DNA of 64,000 nt from Nymphaea colorata (taxonomy: Eukaryota; Streptophyta; Magnoliopsida; Nymphaeales; Nymphaeaceae). The notes beneath the pieces are model-generated. The model worked only from the letters and a program-made list of their open reading frames with translations, was not told the DNA's origin and did no database searches. The DNA lies in the NCBI RefSeq assembly GCF_008831285.2, contig NC_045139.1:18892354-18956353 (forward strand), given 5' to 3'. The stretch's first letter is position 1. Each line of letters starts with the position of its first letter. Shown here piece by piece: positions 1 to 14,074 of this stretch. The position numbers and the translations under genes were made by a program.

Positions 1-94
1 CCCATCATCAGACTAAAACCGTAGAAGGCCTTCCATCACATGACAAATCTCCACCGAGATACTGATCTAGTATAAGAAAAAGCGACTCCTAATT

Positions 95-3064
95 CTATAT
101 TGATATATAACCTCCTCCAGGGCTGCTACTTCCACGGATTTCACATGTTTCTGTAAACTTGGAGGCAGCAGATCGCGCAGGTGATAATAGCGGAGAGCAT
201 CTTGCTTCGTCACTGGGATCCTTCCCTGGAACATAGGGTTGAGAAGCCAGATATTCAAGAGCAGTGACAATGTCTCCTATTAACGGGCGAGTGTTGGCCT
301 GCTCTTGAAGACACATTGCAGAAATAGCAATTGCATGTTGCAGACTACGAAGAGGGTAACGACCATGAAGCAATGGATCAGCTAGTTGATTGAATCTTCT
401 CCGGTCCTTTAAAAAGGGTCGTGACTGAAATCAAATGACAAAAGTATGAAGTCAAGAGGTAGACAGAATGAAATTTATATTCAACATAAGCAATGGCTGA
501 TCAGTACTCCGGAGAGCCAAAAGGACCCAACTTTATCAGCCACCATTCTCTAAATGACATTATTTTCACATTTTGGTAAATCACCAAAGAATTTGTTCAG
601 CTTCTCAAAGTCATCCTCAGGAAGATGAAGTTTTGTAGACTAAATGAAACAAATAAATGCTTTTAAAAAATTTTAAAAACTAAACAAGAATGTAAAAGAT
701 CAAAAAAGCAGTTTAGACCATTTTTCTCCAAAGATCTAATAAACCTTCACTCAAAACAAATGTCTAAGAGATGGAGAAAGAAGAATGTCCGAATTAACAT
801 ACCCAAGAAACTAGATACTGCTCTCCTTTTGGCTTGAGAGTATCAATAGCTTTTCTCCCCGTGATCAGTTCTAGTAAAACGACACCAAAACTATAAACGT
901 CTGATTTTAAAGTGAGCTGACCCGTCATAGCATATTCAGGTGCACAATATCCGTATGTGCCCATAACCCTTGTTGAAACGTGCGTTTTGCCCCCAACAGG
1001 GCCAAGTTTAGCAAGACCAAAATCGGAGAGCTTCGGATTGAAGTCATCATCCAGCAATATGTTTGCAGACTTTAGATCTCGATAAATAACAGGTGGATTT
1101 GCTTTGTCATGCAAATACTCTAGACCTCTAGCTGCACCAACTGCAATCTTCATACGAGTATTCCACTCAAGAGGTCTTCTTCCAGGTTGGACATCTGAAT
1201 TTGAAAAAAAAAAGTGCAAATTAACACTTGCATTCTTCAGCAATTGAGTTTCTGACAATAACATCTGTTCAGTCTCGGACCCAAAGAACTCGACACAAGC
1301 TTACAAATGAACCAAACAGAGGTGCATGTAGAAAACATGAAAACCAGTATATTCATTAAAATGCAGGTCAATTCAGAAACATCTTCACATCTACCAGCCT
1401 AAATAAAAAAAAAAAAGAAGAAAGAAAAAACTAAGAAGGTTCAGATCACAAGTGCGATATCTCATGTTACTTGGTTGAATGAAAACACTAGTTTGAAGAG
1501 CACAGGAAACATCTTCAGAAGAATATGAGTTGCAAAAAGCAAATCAATTTTCAAGAGAAAAATTCTACTTTGGGTAGACTTGGTATTTTGTCCAACCAAG
1601 AAGTTGACAATAACAAACACGTAATTTCTTGTACTAGTGCTTCTCTCGTGGATATGGCTTAGTTACCATGCTTTCAAGCATTTATCACAATGACAAACAT
1701 GGCTTAACTAGCATAGAAAGACAAGATGATCAAACTGTTAGGTTCTCAAACAAATAGCTGATGCAATTTCAAAAGAATAGTGAGGCTAGAAACTCGTATT
1801 CAGAAGTTACAAGGGCCATGATGCCACACAAATACAAGCATTTTGATGATTTAATTGTGAGTCAGGTGCAAACATTTTGCTCTACAAGAAGACAACAATC
1901 CAAGAACAAAAATCAACCAGCATTTTCACGTACAATTGAAACATGACCGCAGATGGAACTGCAATTACTGTCGAACAGTAAAATCATTGCAAACCGATGT
2001 GAAATACCACAATAATCTGATTGCTGGCTAAAAATATGGCAACAGTCGTAACTAGTAAACATATGTGTTTCTCTGGTTTCAGTCATTTAATTAGCAGTTT
2101 AATCAAGCATATAAAGTTTATTTTGAACCTTGAAGGATAACACGCTAAAGATAATGAAATGCCCAATGAAGAACAATGCAAAATAATTAGACCAAGATAC
2201 CTGGCAAGGAAAAACAGGATGGTAATTCACCAAGGCAAGAAAACAACGAAAATCAAAAGGAAGAACCATCTAAATTACCAAACAGATGGTCTTCCAAGCT
2301 GCCCATTGACATGTATTCATACACCAAAAGCCTCTGATCACCATCTGCGCAGTATCCAATCAGGTTAACAAGATTGGAATGGTGCAAAAGGCTTAACATG
2401 AGCACCTCCACAAGGAACTCACGGTTCCCCTGGAGCCCACTTCGATCAAGCTGCTTGACAGCAACAATCTGCACGAAAAACCTCACATTTTAGAAAGAAA
2501 ATACAGGGACATACATAATCTCCAGACCAACGCAAAGATTTCACTACTTTTCAGTGCATTCTTAAGAACTCTAGCCAAATTTCAACATGAAATTCTCTAT
2601 CACCGGCCCGACATTTGCTAAAAAGAATCGAACACCCTTACTTGGTCTGTACTCTCCAAACGACCCTTGTAAACCCGTCCAAAACCACCTTCTCCGATCA
2701 AATTTGTAGGCTTGAAATTCCTTGTTGCAGTTGCGAGCTCGCGGAAACTGAAGCTATGAGCGGATATTCGACCGTCATTTGGCCCATCGGAGCTACCCCT
2801 TCTGTTCCTACTAAAGGAGTTCGCTCGTCTGCCTGTTTCTGCAGGGGAAAGCGCCTAATTGATAACAGAGAAAAATGAATCCACATACAGGTGGATCTTC
2901 AGGGCGAGAACAGAACGCGATTTAAGAACAGAGAGAACGAAACCGAAAGCTCTACCAGGGGTCTCAATGTGAAAACCAGATCTTGAATTGGAGGCCGTCG
3001 TATCCTCTTCCTCGATCCTGTTCACTGCTCTTGACCGACTACTAACGCAAAGAAAGCAACCCAT
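95..3064 (-). CDS. Receptor-like cytoplasmic kinase, subfamily VII (PBS1-like/PBL)
   Basis: Five coding exons on the minus strand: 3064-2956, 2838-2642, 2468-2279, 1194-803 and 424-95. All junctions are GT-AG and frames join, giving 405 aa. The protein begins MGCFLC, a myristoylation (Gly2) plus palmitoylation (Cys3, Cys6) signature that anchors RLCK-VII kinases to the plasma membrane. The kinase domain covers about residues 78-355: Gly-loop GEGGFG at 85-90, VAVK with ATP-binding Lys107, catalytic [11 protein letters not shown] with Asp205, and SDFGLAK with Asp223. The activation segment ([18 protein letters not shown]) is typical of the family. Family members relay signals from immune or developmental receptor kinases by Ser/Thr phosphorylation. 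The nearest relatives by memory are PBL7/PBL27-type proteins, but the exact orthologue is not determined. The stop lies 95 bases from the window edge, so the 3' UTR is mostly outside. Confidence 0.93.
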
Positions 3065-4800
3065 CTCAATAAAATGCACGAAACGGAACAAGACCAAACT
3101 TTTCTTCTGCACAAATTTCCCCCCGAAGACCACAGGGGAGGAAGCTCTAATTACAAGCACATTGTAATCTTTCCTTCACGAACTAATCACTGTGCCCGTT
3201 ATGCAAGGAGGCAAAACATGTGCTGCAGATTACAGGGAAACCAAAAGAGAAAAAGGAGTTACTTTCAGGAAGAAAGTAGAGGAGGAAGGTGGATTGAAGA
3301 AAACCAACGATGGCTATCAGCTAGAAATCTACAAGGAAAGAAGCGTGAAACGTGAACACCTCACCTCCGAGTCACAATGTTATAGAAGCACCCAATTCCT
3401 TTCATCTTCTTCAGCATTAAAGAGATCGCATGGGATTTCCCACTAAAGCACAGGGTGGGGGGGAGAGAGAGACAGAGAGAAGAAAATGTAGAGAGGGGGA
3501 GAAGCAATTCAATTCAATCCGCGTGGGAGAGTACTAAATCTAGCCTGGCTGGCATCACACACACGCATACAACTCCCTCTCGGCCGTCCTCCCACCCCAT
3601 TGTTGTTATAAGGGGAAGGAGGGAGTGGGGGAAGGTCGTCGTGGCGTCCTCAGATCTGAGACAACCGCCCCTCAAAAACTCAAAGAGAGAAAAGAAATAC
3701 TTTGCTATTCTTAACCCGGGTTTAACCGCAGCACCGAAAGCACTCTCTCGCTCTCTCTCCCCCCAAAAAGGGTAAGTTATACGGCAAACTGGGCAGCCAT
3801 TAAGCGCCTTAATGACGCTTCAACCAGAATGAGGCAACGTAGACGGCATGCGTTAGAATCAGATACTGCCAAAAAATAAAAGAAGATTGTACGAGTATTC
3901 ATCTTCTTGACGAAGATTCTTTGCAGACTACCAACCTCCACAGTTTATTGCAATTCGAACTCCATTCTCGCATCAATTGAGGAAAACAAAACAAGAGAGA
4001 GAAAGAGAGGGGTAAATCCGGCCCTCGTTCACCGCAGACCATCACTAGCAGGAACAAATAAAACAAGAGACTTCTTTTTTTTAACAAAAGTGAACAACCG
4101 ACTCAGATAAAAATGAAGGAAAGAAGAAACCAACCCACCTTACACGGGACTACTAGGGAGTGAAGAGCAATGGAAGAGCCCCTGAAGACCTTGAGGTGGT
4201 GACGGTACCCTGCCATGATGGCCATCAGGCGAAGACCATCGTGGCCAACGACATCATGGCGACCACCACGCCCCCCCCCCCCCCCATCACCATTCATGAG
4301 TCCAGACCCGAGTGCTGTCCAGATAGAGAGAGAGAGAGAGAGGACATGATAATGATGCCGACGGCCATGAAAGAAATTTGTCTAGAAAGGAAAAGAAAAA
4401 AGTTCACATTCGGTTCTACTTCTTCAGAAGCTACGCGGGTTCGATTTTCTCGACTTGTTAAGCCAATGCGGTTGGACTTCGTGAACAATGCCTACGGAAA
4501 TTCCTCCTCCGTCCTCCCCGCAAATCTTTCTTCATTTTCTCGTGAAGTTGAAAAAGAGAAAAATTTGATCTCGCATGGGAAATCGTTTTCTGAAAAATCG
4601 TTTTCATTGTTCGCTGGCTTTGACTCACAAAAGCCAAATCTCACCCACCACCCACATCTCTCTCTCTTTCTTCAAGCGGCTCGGGCGACCATTCTTTATT
4701 ACAGCAACACCATGAAAAGGATCAGAAGTGGACATCCTTCGTCGAACCGTGACCGATCTTATGTGCGTTGCTTCGAGTCAAACTCAATGGGTTGACAACC
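3065..4800. other. Upstream region of the PBL kinase; purine-rich simple repeats, no gene
   Basis: This stretch should hold the kinase 5' UTR and promoter. It has short GA runs (about 3463-3500 and 4320-4342) and a run of 15 C (4271-4285). Small open frames on both strands are low-complexity (Arg/Ser/Lys-rich) and lack conserved motifs. I could not place a TATA box or transcription start with confidence. Confidence 0.5.
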
Positions 4801-5571
4801 TGTGACACAGATGAAAAGATCAGGCGATCGATCGTACAAAAGACACCAAATTTCTCTGCGCTATCAAGTTTCTGAGGATATGTGGAGACTCATCCATCTG
4901 TAGAGACCCATGTCTGAAGCAGTGATTGTTCTTAGTAGACCCCAAGTTAGGCTCTTCGGACACCAACACCAGTGACAGGTTTTGCTTTGATGTAAAGATT
5001 CCGAACCACTAAACGTGCATTTGCGTCAAAACAAATTTCTTCGAGATCAAATCAGCTGTGCAAACGATGAATTTGGCTACCTCAGCCGGATTTTTTTTTT
5101 TTTTACGTCTTTAAAAGCCATAGCAAAAAGTAAGTAGACGGCTAGTCGCTTGGCCACCGTTTTTATCAACAAACAGTTTTTTTAGTAAGACAAAATAAAA
5201 AGTCAATTATCGGTCGTTATTTTTTTTAGTCACTCAACTATTTAATATATTTTAGAAAGGATTAAATTATAGTTTCGAAATTTTAATAGAAATTAAAATA
5301 TAATTTATTAAAATTTTTATACAACATAAATGATTTTTTTTAAATGTAATTGTAAAAAAATTTGAAGTGAAGCCAAGGCCTGTTCCCCTTAGCCACGTCT
5401 ACGTCTATTTATAGATGAATAGTTGAAAAAAAACAACAAGAAAAATGTAAACTAGATAAAATACCTATAACTTTATTTTTCCTTGTTTTTCTTTGGTTAG
5501 ATGGTTGTAGATCAAATTGCCCTTGTTTAGATAGTAGAATAAATCTCAAAAAATAGAGTTATCATTCAATT

Positions 5572-5645
<74 letters not shown>

Positions 5646-8600
5646 TGGATATGTTTTTTTTAATTCTTGTTATATTAAAAAATATTGCAAATTGAGTATT
5701 TCGTAGCCAAAAATGACCAATGATTTGCGGTTGAGGAACGAACCATTTGTGACACTTTTTAGCATTGTTACTCATCCAACAGTGGACGGCTGATTTCAAT
5801 ACCTCTACTGGCCATTTGGCAATCATTTTCTTTCCCTTTTATCAACTTTTATAAATTCAACCACAGAATCATAGATATATGTGAAACATCCAAGACTATA
5901 TATGTATATATATATCTTTAAATCTAATCTATACATTAGATACTGTAATTATTTTATATTAAATGACTTAACCTTTAACTTACGAAATTCCGTTTAACCA
6001 TTCTATTTTTGGGACCTGCCATATTATTCATGGCTTTGTTACTTAGAAATGAAAAAGTCTCTCCTACACTGTGTTGATTATTTCTTGTGAAGCTCTTCAT
6101 GAATTGGCAATTACATAGACCATAAGTTTGAAAGCTGTTAGGGATTCATAACCTTACGTGTTATCGATTGCTAGTTACATATTGCTTGGTCTTTAAATTT
6201 TATTTTGATTAAGTGCTGGTTCAGTAGAAGCGTTTGTGTGGGCGCCCGCCCTTAATTGGTGCAACTGGATCCCACGCCCAAGCGGAAGACCAAGTCCACC
6301 ATGTCCTCTTTGAATTAATTGTAAATTGGCAAAAAATATTTGAAAAAATGTATAAAAATAGTTTAAAACTTTTCAAATCTTTTAAAGGAAAGCTAAAAGT
6401 TGACATACGTGAAAGGCCATCAGGTGCTCGGCCCAATGCCCATTTCTTTTTATCTTTTTATTTTTATTTTTTTATCTATCTTATGTGAATTAAATCAAAA
6501 GCTCAAATTATTTCTGATAGGTTTATGATTTGAGAAAAAAACTAGAAGAAAAAAGTGTCAAGAATACTAAATGATTAAAATGTTCCTCATTTTTTTCTTA
6601 ACCATTTCAATATAATAGATCGAACGGCTTTAGTTAGATGATTGGACGACTCTTAAAAAAGTATCAATTTATGTATATATATATATATATACAAACCAAA
6701 GCAATGATGTAGTTAATTTTTTCTTTGAAACTTATTGGTGAAAAGTAATATTTTTGGTGTTCAGGTTGGACCCATCTCTCCTTTTCAGACATTATAAAAG
6801 AGATGGTAGAAAAATTTACTATTGTGATTCACTGGATCTTATTCTTTTTAATGTCTTATTCTTTTTGTCCGTTTGACTTATCATTTCACAACAATGATTG
6901 GTGCAAAACGCAGTTTAAGGAATGATGTCACACATTAACTTTATTCATATTTCCCGAATCTTTAGAGTGAAAACTGACCCTACCCATCTTAAACTATGCA
7001 ACATATTGTAATATAAATGAGCAAAACGCGCACACCTTCAAATCCTAACAAAAGATATGATAACTAGTTGCACATTTATATTATTAGATGTAGTTGAAAT
7101 ATATATATTTTTTTTACTATTTGCCGAAATATTGAAATTTTGTGGAATATTGTATTTTGTCTTGCAGTTCTTGGTAGCCATCAGTCCCCTTGAAATGCGC
7201 CGTTGATTGCTAGTAAAAAAATGAAAGCACTTCTTAGAAGTTGTACCCTTTGAAAACTATGGATTATCTGACCATGGTCTTCATAGGCTGCTCTTACATC
7301 ACAGGGACCCAAATTTCTTTAATTTCTAAGTTCATTCTTAATCAACTTAAGAATATTTGAATAGATATGCGTGATGCTCTATAGTAAAACATTAAAATTG
7401 AACTTAGTTGGCTAAATTTTGAACAAGGTCATTGATGTCATATTGTTCGAGTTTTGAGAACGTAGCGTGAGGTGAGCCCGGGCGAGACCTTTCAGGACAA
7501 TATGATGATAAAACTAAAACAATAAAATGACAAAATTAAACACGAAGAACTATTGTTTCATGAACCTCTTCTAAACTTTGGGACATATTCATAGGACACT
7601 TAGGCAGTGTCTCTATTACCAAACTACCCCTAAAGGGGATAGTGGGAAACTCAAAACCACGTAATCAAAAGGCAAGAACCAAAGTCCATTTCGGGCACCT
7701 TATATGGCTGAACCCAGCTATAACCTTTTTATTAGTTTAGAACATGTATGGCTGTGTGGGCGGTCGCCCACACAAGCTCGCATGTCGTTCCGAGACTAGA
7801 TCAGAAGAACCCCTACTTACGATTTGTATATATATTCACTCCCAGTGCAATATCCATGCTAGGATTTTAAACACAAAGGATTTTTTTAAATGAAAAAGAG
7901 GAGATTCATGGTTTCCACTAAGTATGTGTGTGTGAACTTATCAAATTAAGAAGACAAGGCCAACTATGTCCCATTAAAGAATAATGGGAAGAAGGGATCA
8001 AGAGAGGACTAAAACATATTAAGTAAATAAGTGATTTTCCTTCTCTAATGAGCAAGAAAAAGGAAGTGATTGGATGAGGCTTGTCATAAAAGTCAAGCCA
8101 ATGCCAATACCCAAGCACAAGTCAGTGATTTTCAGCTTTAAAAATTTGATTTATGGGTGAGAAAATTGGGGGACTGATTGGTGACCCACAATGATGCAAA
8201 AGTCAAGCCAATACTTATTGTGTTGCTTGCACAAAAAGATGTTATCAATTTGGTGGAAAAAAAAAAAGGGCTGCAAGCTTTGGTAGCTTTATTATTTTTC
8301 ATTTTAAAACAAGATCAACCTTGTGAACATAGTGGCTGCAATGCATGTATTTAAGATTGTGTACTCGTTTAGAGTTATGGAAAGGGTTGTTTGGCAACAC
8401 TAAGAATATGTTGTTGTTCTCAATTGGCGGCCAGAATACCGTCTGTGTGTTGCATGTATCTGTCTCCAAAAGTAAGGTAAATTCATGTAACAATAGAACT
8501 TGATGTTCAATGAATCTACCCTAAGATTTAGACAAGACTTATAAGATACTCACACAGTGTTCCAATTACCAAATGGCTCCCAGAAACAAGAACATAAGGT

Positions 8601-9608
8601 TTCTTCTCTTTCCCTTGCCGCAAGGGGCTAAAGATGCATTGTTTTGAATAGAGGGTTGATGTCCCATGAATCAAACCAAGGACTACTAGCAGTCACTAGT
8701 CCCACTCTTACACCAAATCTCTTGGGGCTTGCACCTATAGAATTGCAAAACCAGCTAGTCTCATTGATACGATTGAAGACTCTAAATCAATTTCCAATGC
8801 CGTCATTTTCTTGTTTGAATTTATTTAAGATGTTCTTGAAAATAGAACTAAATGCGTTAATTCTTTTTGAAACCAATTGCGGGGAACTTCCCCCTTTTCG
8901 TTGATGAGAAAAAGTATATTAGAAAGAATGAACTAGATACATTAAAAGTTGGTCATAAGACTGGAAAGATCTTTAGTGACTTATAAATGGAGTTGTTAAA
9001 GTGGTTGGTTGTTCTAGTTCCTAGTCTTTTCTAGGTCGTAAGCAAAGCTCTTGGGGAGGCAAGTCGAACCAAGGGCCCAAACCAAGTATGGGAGTGGGTT
9101 CTGTCGTCTCAAAAATTCATATAATCAGCTTCCGTAATGCTAATACTGAATCTAAATGTGTTACTTTCTTTTGACAGCTAAAGTCTCTCATGTTAATGGG
9201 ACGCCTTCTCTTACCTTCCAACAGAAAATATATTGTCTGAAAACGTTCAAGTTTTGGGTATACTTTCTCTAGTAAATTAATCTTAATCTCATTGAAGAAT
9301 TGCCTTATGTATGTCTCTTTCTAGTTGAAAACCTTTATTCATTTTCTTTTGGAATAGTAATATGAGGTTGGCATACCCTTGCCTGTGTATTAATGAACAG
9401 AAGCCATACATAGCAAAAATGTACAAAAACAATAGTATGTTGCTCAAATTATTAGGCTTCCAGTGAGGAGCATTATCCTTCTAGCATTGATGCAATAAGG
9501 GTTTAGCCACATTGTCAATCTACAATATACTGAATTTGTTGTATCCTCATGATATTAACATCCATAAATTTTCTCACAGCACTCACCAGGTATGATCTAA
9601 CCCTACAC
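4801..9608. other. AT-rich intergenic DNA without recognisable gene
   Basis: No open frame here resembles a known protein. The region carries a long (AC)n(AT)n microsatellite (5571-5641), shorter AT runs (5903-5915, 6676-6692), and a small palindrome at 7753-7774 (10-bp arms TGTGTGGGCG around GT). Stretches near 7580-7640 and 8540-8590 share wording (ATTACCAAA plus nearby similarity) and look like old, diverged repeats. No transposon ends could be defined. Confidence 0.5.
5571..5641. repeat. (AC)n(AT)n microsatellite
   Basis: A compound dinucleotide run: about 7 AC units followed by about 29 AT units. It lies in intergenic DNA and is self-complementary in the AT part, so it could extrude a cruciform and vary in length. 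Confidence 0.95.
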
Positions 9609-9616
9609 TCTCACCC

Positions 9617-9760
9617 AGCGGCAGAGCCAGAAATTTTATGCTCGGAAGGCGCTTATAATATAAATAATCAATATTTGAAAACAGGAATGTGAAAATATAT
9701 GTATTATGTAGGGTTGGTGTGAGCAATCACCCATAAAAGACCACATGTGGCTCCGCCGCT
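9617..9760. mobile_element. Short MITE-like element with AGCGGCRGAGCCA ends
   Basis: The left end reads AGCGGCAGAGCCA and the right end, reverse-complemented, reads AGCGGCGGAGCCA, a 13-bp terminal inverted repeat with one difference. The 144-bp body is AT-rich and non-coding. Related end sequences occur at about 44604-44675 and 47293-47447, so this is a small dispersed non-autonomous family. I saw no clear target-site duplication, so the superfamily is not assigned. Confidence 0.5.
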
Positions 9761-10106
9761 GCTGACACATGTCGAGTTGAGTGAGACAACTCTTTTAAAG
9801 AGTCTGTGCTACTTAGAAACCCACCTTACAGTCTTCCACTATAAAGCCAACAGCCATCTGCCAATTAACTTAACTTAGCATCTTTGGCACTATCTTGGAA
9901 GTCAGTGCGAGCTGCGTGTTCGAGGGTCGAGCACATTGCATGAGTTCGGCGGCCTCAGAACACACTACCTCGCCATTCCAGGACAAAATGGAAAAACAAC
10001 TTTTTCTTTTTCCCATTTTTGTCTTTATAGGAAGTCCCTTTATTCCATTTTTTTTTAAAGTATTTTTTAGTTTCAATGCGTGGGGTCGAACATAAACGAA
10101 ATTTCA

Positions 10107-10556
10107 TTTGGGTGCGGATTAGGGGTACCGGATATGGCCATCACCGGATCTAATCATCCGGATATCGCTTGATCTGCCTTGCAATGGGGTTCAGATCCAA
10201 GTAACCAATACAAATCCTATCCGAATCAGGTTTACATGGGGGTGGACTTTAGATCCGTGGATCTCAGATCCCCAAGGATCCGAGTTCAAGGACGATCTGA
10301 AAGCGAACTTTCGTATCAAATCCAACAACTTGAAATCATATATAAATTAATCTCAAACCCGGACAGAGTTCCGATGATTATTTGAAATCGGATTCGGTTT
10401 CACTTTTGAGTAGAAAAAAATTCGATCCAAAAGAACTTGTTTTTTCAATTTTTTTTTTTTTTCCAGATCCAGATTCAGACGCAATGGCAGCGTTAACGAG
10501 TTAAAGTTCGGGTCCATCGACACTCAACCCAAGTCCGACTCGTTTGCACTCCCAAA
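10107..10556. mobile_element. Possible degenerate non-autonomous hAT-like element
   Basis: The stretch is dense in GGATCCGAAT/CCGGATAT-like motifs, as seen in subterminal regions of plant hAT elements and also in the element at 45859-46263. Its ends (ATTTGGGTGCGGATT and, reverse-complemented, ATTTGGGAGTGCAAACG) are loosely inverted. No clear target-site duplication was found, so this is a weak call. Confidence 0.3.
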
Positions 10557-10898
10557 TCGGACCCCGGACCAAACCCAGAACCCGCTGAATTCGGGGAAGG
10601 AACCATCACCTCCCAGAACCAACCAATGGGAGAAAGGACAAACACGCAGGGAAAGCCGCTTGCGTCCTAGTTGGGGGGGAATCTCTTTTTGTGGGTCCCA
10701 CACCAAAGGACAGTTACGCCCCCGTCCTTCTCCGCCAAAACCCGAAGAGAAGACCGTCCGTCCGAAAAGACATCGGAGGGCGAGGTAGTCACATAGGAAA
10801 AGTCAAAGCACAATCCCGTCCGTAAATCGGGTCACGCTCCTTCCCCCCCTCGTCTCCACTCCCCAGGCTAAAAAGGTAAACGCCGCGGAGCAACCGAG

Positions 10899-10922
10899 CG
10901 AGAGAGAGAGAGAGAGAGAGAG
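10899..10922 (+). repeat. (GA)n microsatellite in the presumed 5' UTR of the bromodomain gene
   Basis: About 12 GA units lie about 150 bases before the bromodomain start codon, in a purine-rich leader (10899-11070). GA-rich 5' leaders are common in plant genes and can act as GAGA-type binding sites. The function here is inferred only from position. Confidence 0.7.
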
Positions 10923-11072
10923 TGGGGAGGAGAGAGAGGAAGAAAAAAGGAATTTGTTTTATTTTATTTATATTTTTCGAGCCCCTGTTTTTGGAGCGGA
11001 AGGAAGGGTTGAGGGAGAGAGGAAAAACGAAAAAAAAAAAGAAAAAAAGAGAAAAAGGAGAGGGAGGAAAAA

Positions 11073-11170
11073 ATGGGTAAAATCGTGGCGGTGGCGGAGG
11101 CGAAGACGAAGAAGAAGAAGAAAGGAAGGCCTTCCCTCGTTGATCTCCAAAAGCGGTCACTCCTCCAACA

Positions 11171-11201
<31 letters not shown>

Positions 11202-13823
11202 GACCAGGACGAGCAGCAGCAAGCGAAGAAACGAAACCCTAACCCTAGCCCTAGCCCTAGCCCTATCCCTAACTCTAACCAGCCACCTAACCATGTCAAT
11301 TCCAGAAGCCGGAGCCCTGCATCCAAGCCGGATCCGATCCCCAAGCGCATCACCAGGAGGCAGGCCAGCCAGATCCAGAAGAAGGACGAAGATGAAGAGG
11401 AAGGGGCGGCCGAGGAGGAGGAGGAGGAGGATGATGATGAGGACGATGAGGAGAAGAAGCAGAAGAAGTTGAAGTTCGTCCTCAGGTTGCCCCGCTCCTT
11501 CCACCCGCTCTCGGCTTCGTCCCTGGAGAGCTCGAGGGACCGCGTCGATGCCGAGGCCTCCGGATCGGACGATGAGTCGGAGAATGGCGAGAAGCCGCTC
11601 AAGAAGCGTAAGATCGACGCGGTTTCTGAGTCGAAGAAGGCTGCGGTGTGCAATGGATCGGCGGGAGACGGCGGGAGAGGCCCCGGATCTCCGACAAGGA
11701 AGGTGAGCTTCTTTAGCAATTTTTTTTTTGTTTGATCTGGGATGATTGAAAGATTCCGCATCGTTTTTGGGTCCCTTGTCAGTAGGAAGTGATCGACTGC
11801 TCGTTTTTTGGTATATGCCGTACGTTGACTAGTTTACGCGAGATTCAGGTTGATATTTCGTTATTTCTTTTTCCATGGATTAATACGAGAAACACTTCTA
11901 GTGGCACTGGCATAGCGCAGCTCCTTTTATGGAAGTAAATTGGTGAAACTGAAGGCTTCTATACTGGGTCTTCCTTGGCAGGACATTTGTTGATTCCTTT
12001 ACAATTTATCCTGTTTTAGACAAAATGAATTTTCAAATGTCGAGTGTTAGTTACGAATAAAGTAAGCCTCCCAACTGGGTTGGACGCTGTTTGGCTCCAT
12101 TCTTTGTAAGGATCGTTTCTTTTGGTTTTTCTGCTCTGGGACAAGTAACAGATCGATCTCGAGAATTTGGACTAAAGGGGAGCCCGTGGATGTGATTCCT
12201 TGGTCCTTGCAGCTGTTGTTTTCTTCTTTTATTTCAAATAGGTGCGTCTTAAAGTTTCCGTGCTAATTAGAGGAAAGGCTCTTCACTAGAACACTTCTGT
12301 ATCCTAACTTGCAGAACCGTACCATAGATTCTGCACACTTTTACGTTTTGAGAGGCTTCATGAAAAACTCGTTTTTGGCAAATGGAAAGCTGAGCTTTTC
12401 TCTACTGTGGAAGTAAACTTTCCTTGATACTATAATTAATACGGGTATATGACACAGAGTGGCCTTTAATAATTTATTTTTTCCCCCATCAGCAGAATAA
12501 CTTCATTGTTGTTCTTTTTCAAATTTAGCATTTACAATAAAAATGTGCATGAAGAAGGCGTATCTTCTGGTAAAGTACTTGAAGTTTCATTTATGAAGAG
12601 CTGGAGATTTATGTTTTAGTTACAACTTTTATGCAAATTTTTCATTGTTTTATATTTCTTGATTTTTTTCATGCCCTTTTTATCATGTCGTAGTATTAAT
12701 AGTTTATATAACATTCGCTTCTTGCTTCACGCTTCAGTACTTGGTATCACAGTGGGCGCAGGGGTCAAACCGATAGTGTGGAAATAGAGTCAGAGATCGA
12801 AGTTTCTTTGACCACGCCCTTTTGATGCTATCTCACTATTTTTAATTCAAAACATGACTCAACTGTCACTCTACTTCTGGTTTGGCTGATTCATCTAAAG
12901 GTCGACATTCTTGCCTCAGTTTGGGCATCATTTTGGACCAACTTCACCAAGCGTTTCTGACCTGTCACTCCAGTTGAGTCTGAGTTTTTGCTCAACGGTC
13001 TAGATATGGAAACACGCTTGGCTCAAATTACTCATCAAAATTATGGGCTGACCGACAGTTATATACAACCAGGATTTAAAGTGAACTCGTTGCATGATGA
13101 ACTTAGTGCACCGCTTTTACATTTTCCGATACAAATTTACTTATCAAGGGCGGTGTTTCTAAAAAGCATGCAGTGTTGGTTAAAATCACAGGAAATTTTG
13201 TCCCTTTGACCTTTCACCGAAAGTTATTCCGCAAAATTTGATTTTCTTGATTCACAAAACCCTTTTTCCATAGGCCACTACTAACACCTTCTGTTGTTTC
13301 CCTCGTTTGTTCCTGTAAAGATTTTTTTTTTCCACATTCTCTCCCAGCGCAGCTCATGTTATTTTGTTCGAACTGCATTATGGGATAACATATAACTGTC
13401 CAGTTTGACCAAACATTGCTCTCTGGTTTTTCTTTTGTCATAGAACTGTTTGTAAAATTGATAGGAAAGTATGGGGCCTATAGTTTTAGGAAAAGTTACT
13501 CCCGGAGTTGAAATAAGTATGTTGAGAATCTTTTTTTCTCATTGCTAAGCAAAGTTTTGAAATATTTTGATGATATACAGCGTACAGAAAGGTCCCACAT
13601 TTGTTGACTGAAATTCTGAAACTTGCAAGGTCCTTGCCTCCTATCAAACAGCATATAGCATTTATTCAGGATTTTTTAAGTTCTTGATTTGAAATATTTA
13701 CATATTTTTGTGGCTTGCGTTATGACATTATTCTTAAATGCTTTTTGTCTAGGCGGATAAGAAAAGGAATGACCAGAAAGGAGTGGATCCTACTCCAGGT
13801 AAAGTTTACTCTTTATATATATT

Positions 13824-13854
<31 letters not shown>

Positions 13855-13978
13855 CGAGAGAGAGAGAGAGAGAGAGAGAGATGTACTGTTTTTTCCTTGA
13901 GGAAAGTTATGCATTCTAAAAAGTTATTTTTCTTGTTTTGGCTCAGCTGGAGCATACATACATAAATATGTATATGTG

Positions 13979-14074
<96 letters not shown>

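Noticed and set aside
4160..4795. 211-aa plus-strand frame upstream of the kinase
   Set aside because: Arises from simple repeats (poly-C, GA, CT) and has no conserved domain.
10964..11761. 265-aa minus-strand frame rich in Ser/Phe/Cys
   Set aside because: Antisense of the polyglutamine, acidic and telomere-like coding repeats of bromodomain exon 1; low complexity with no motif.
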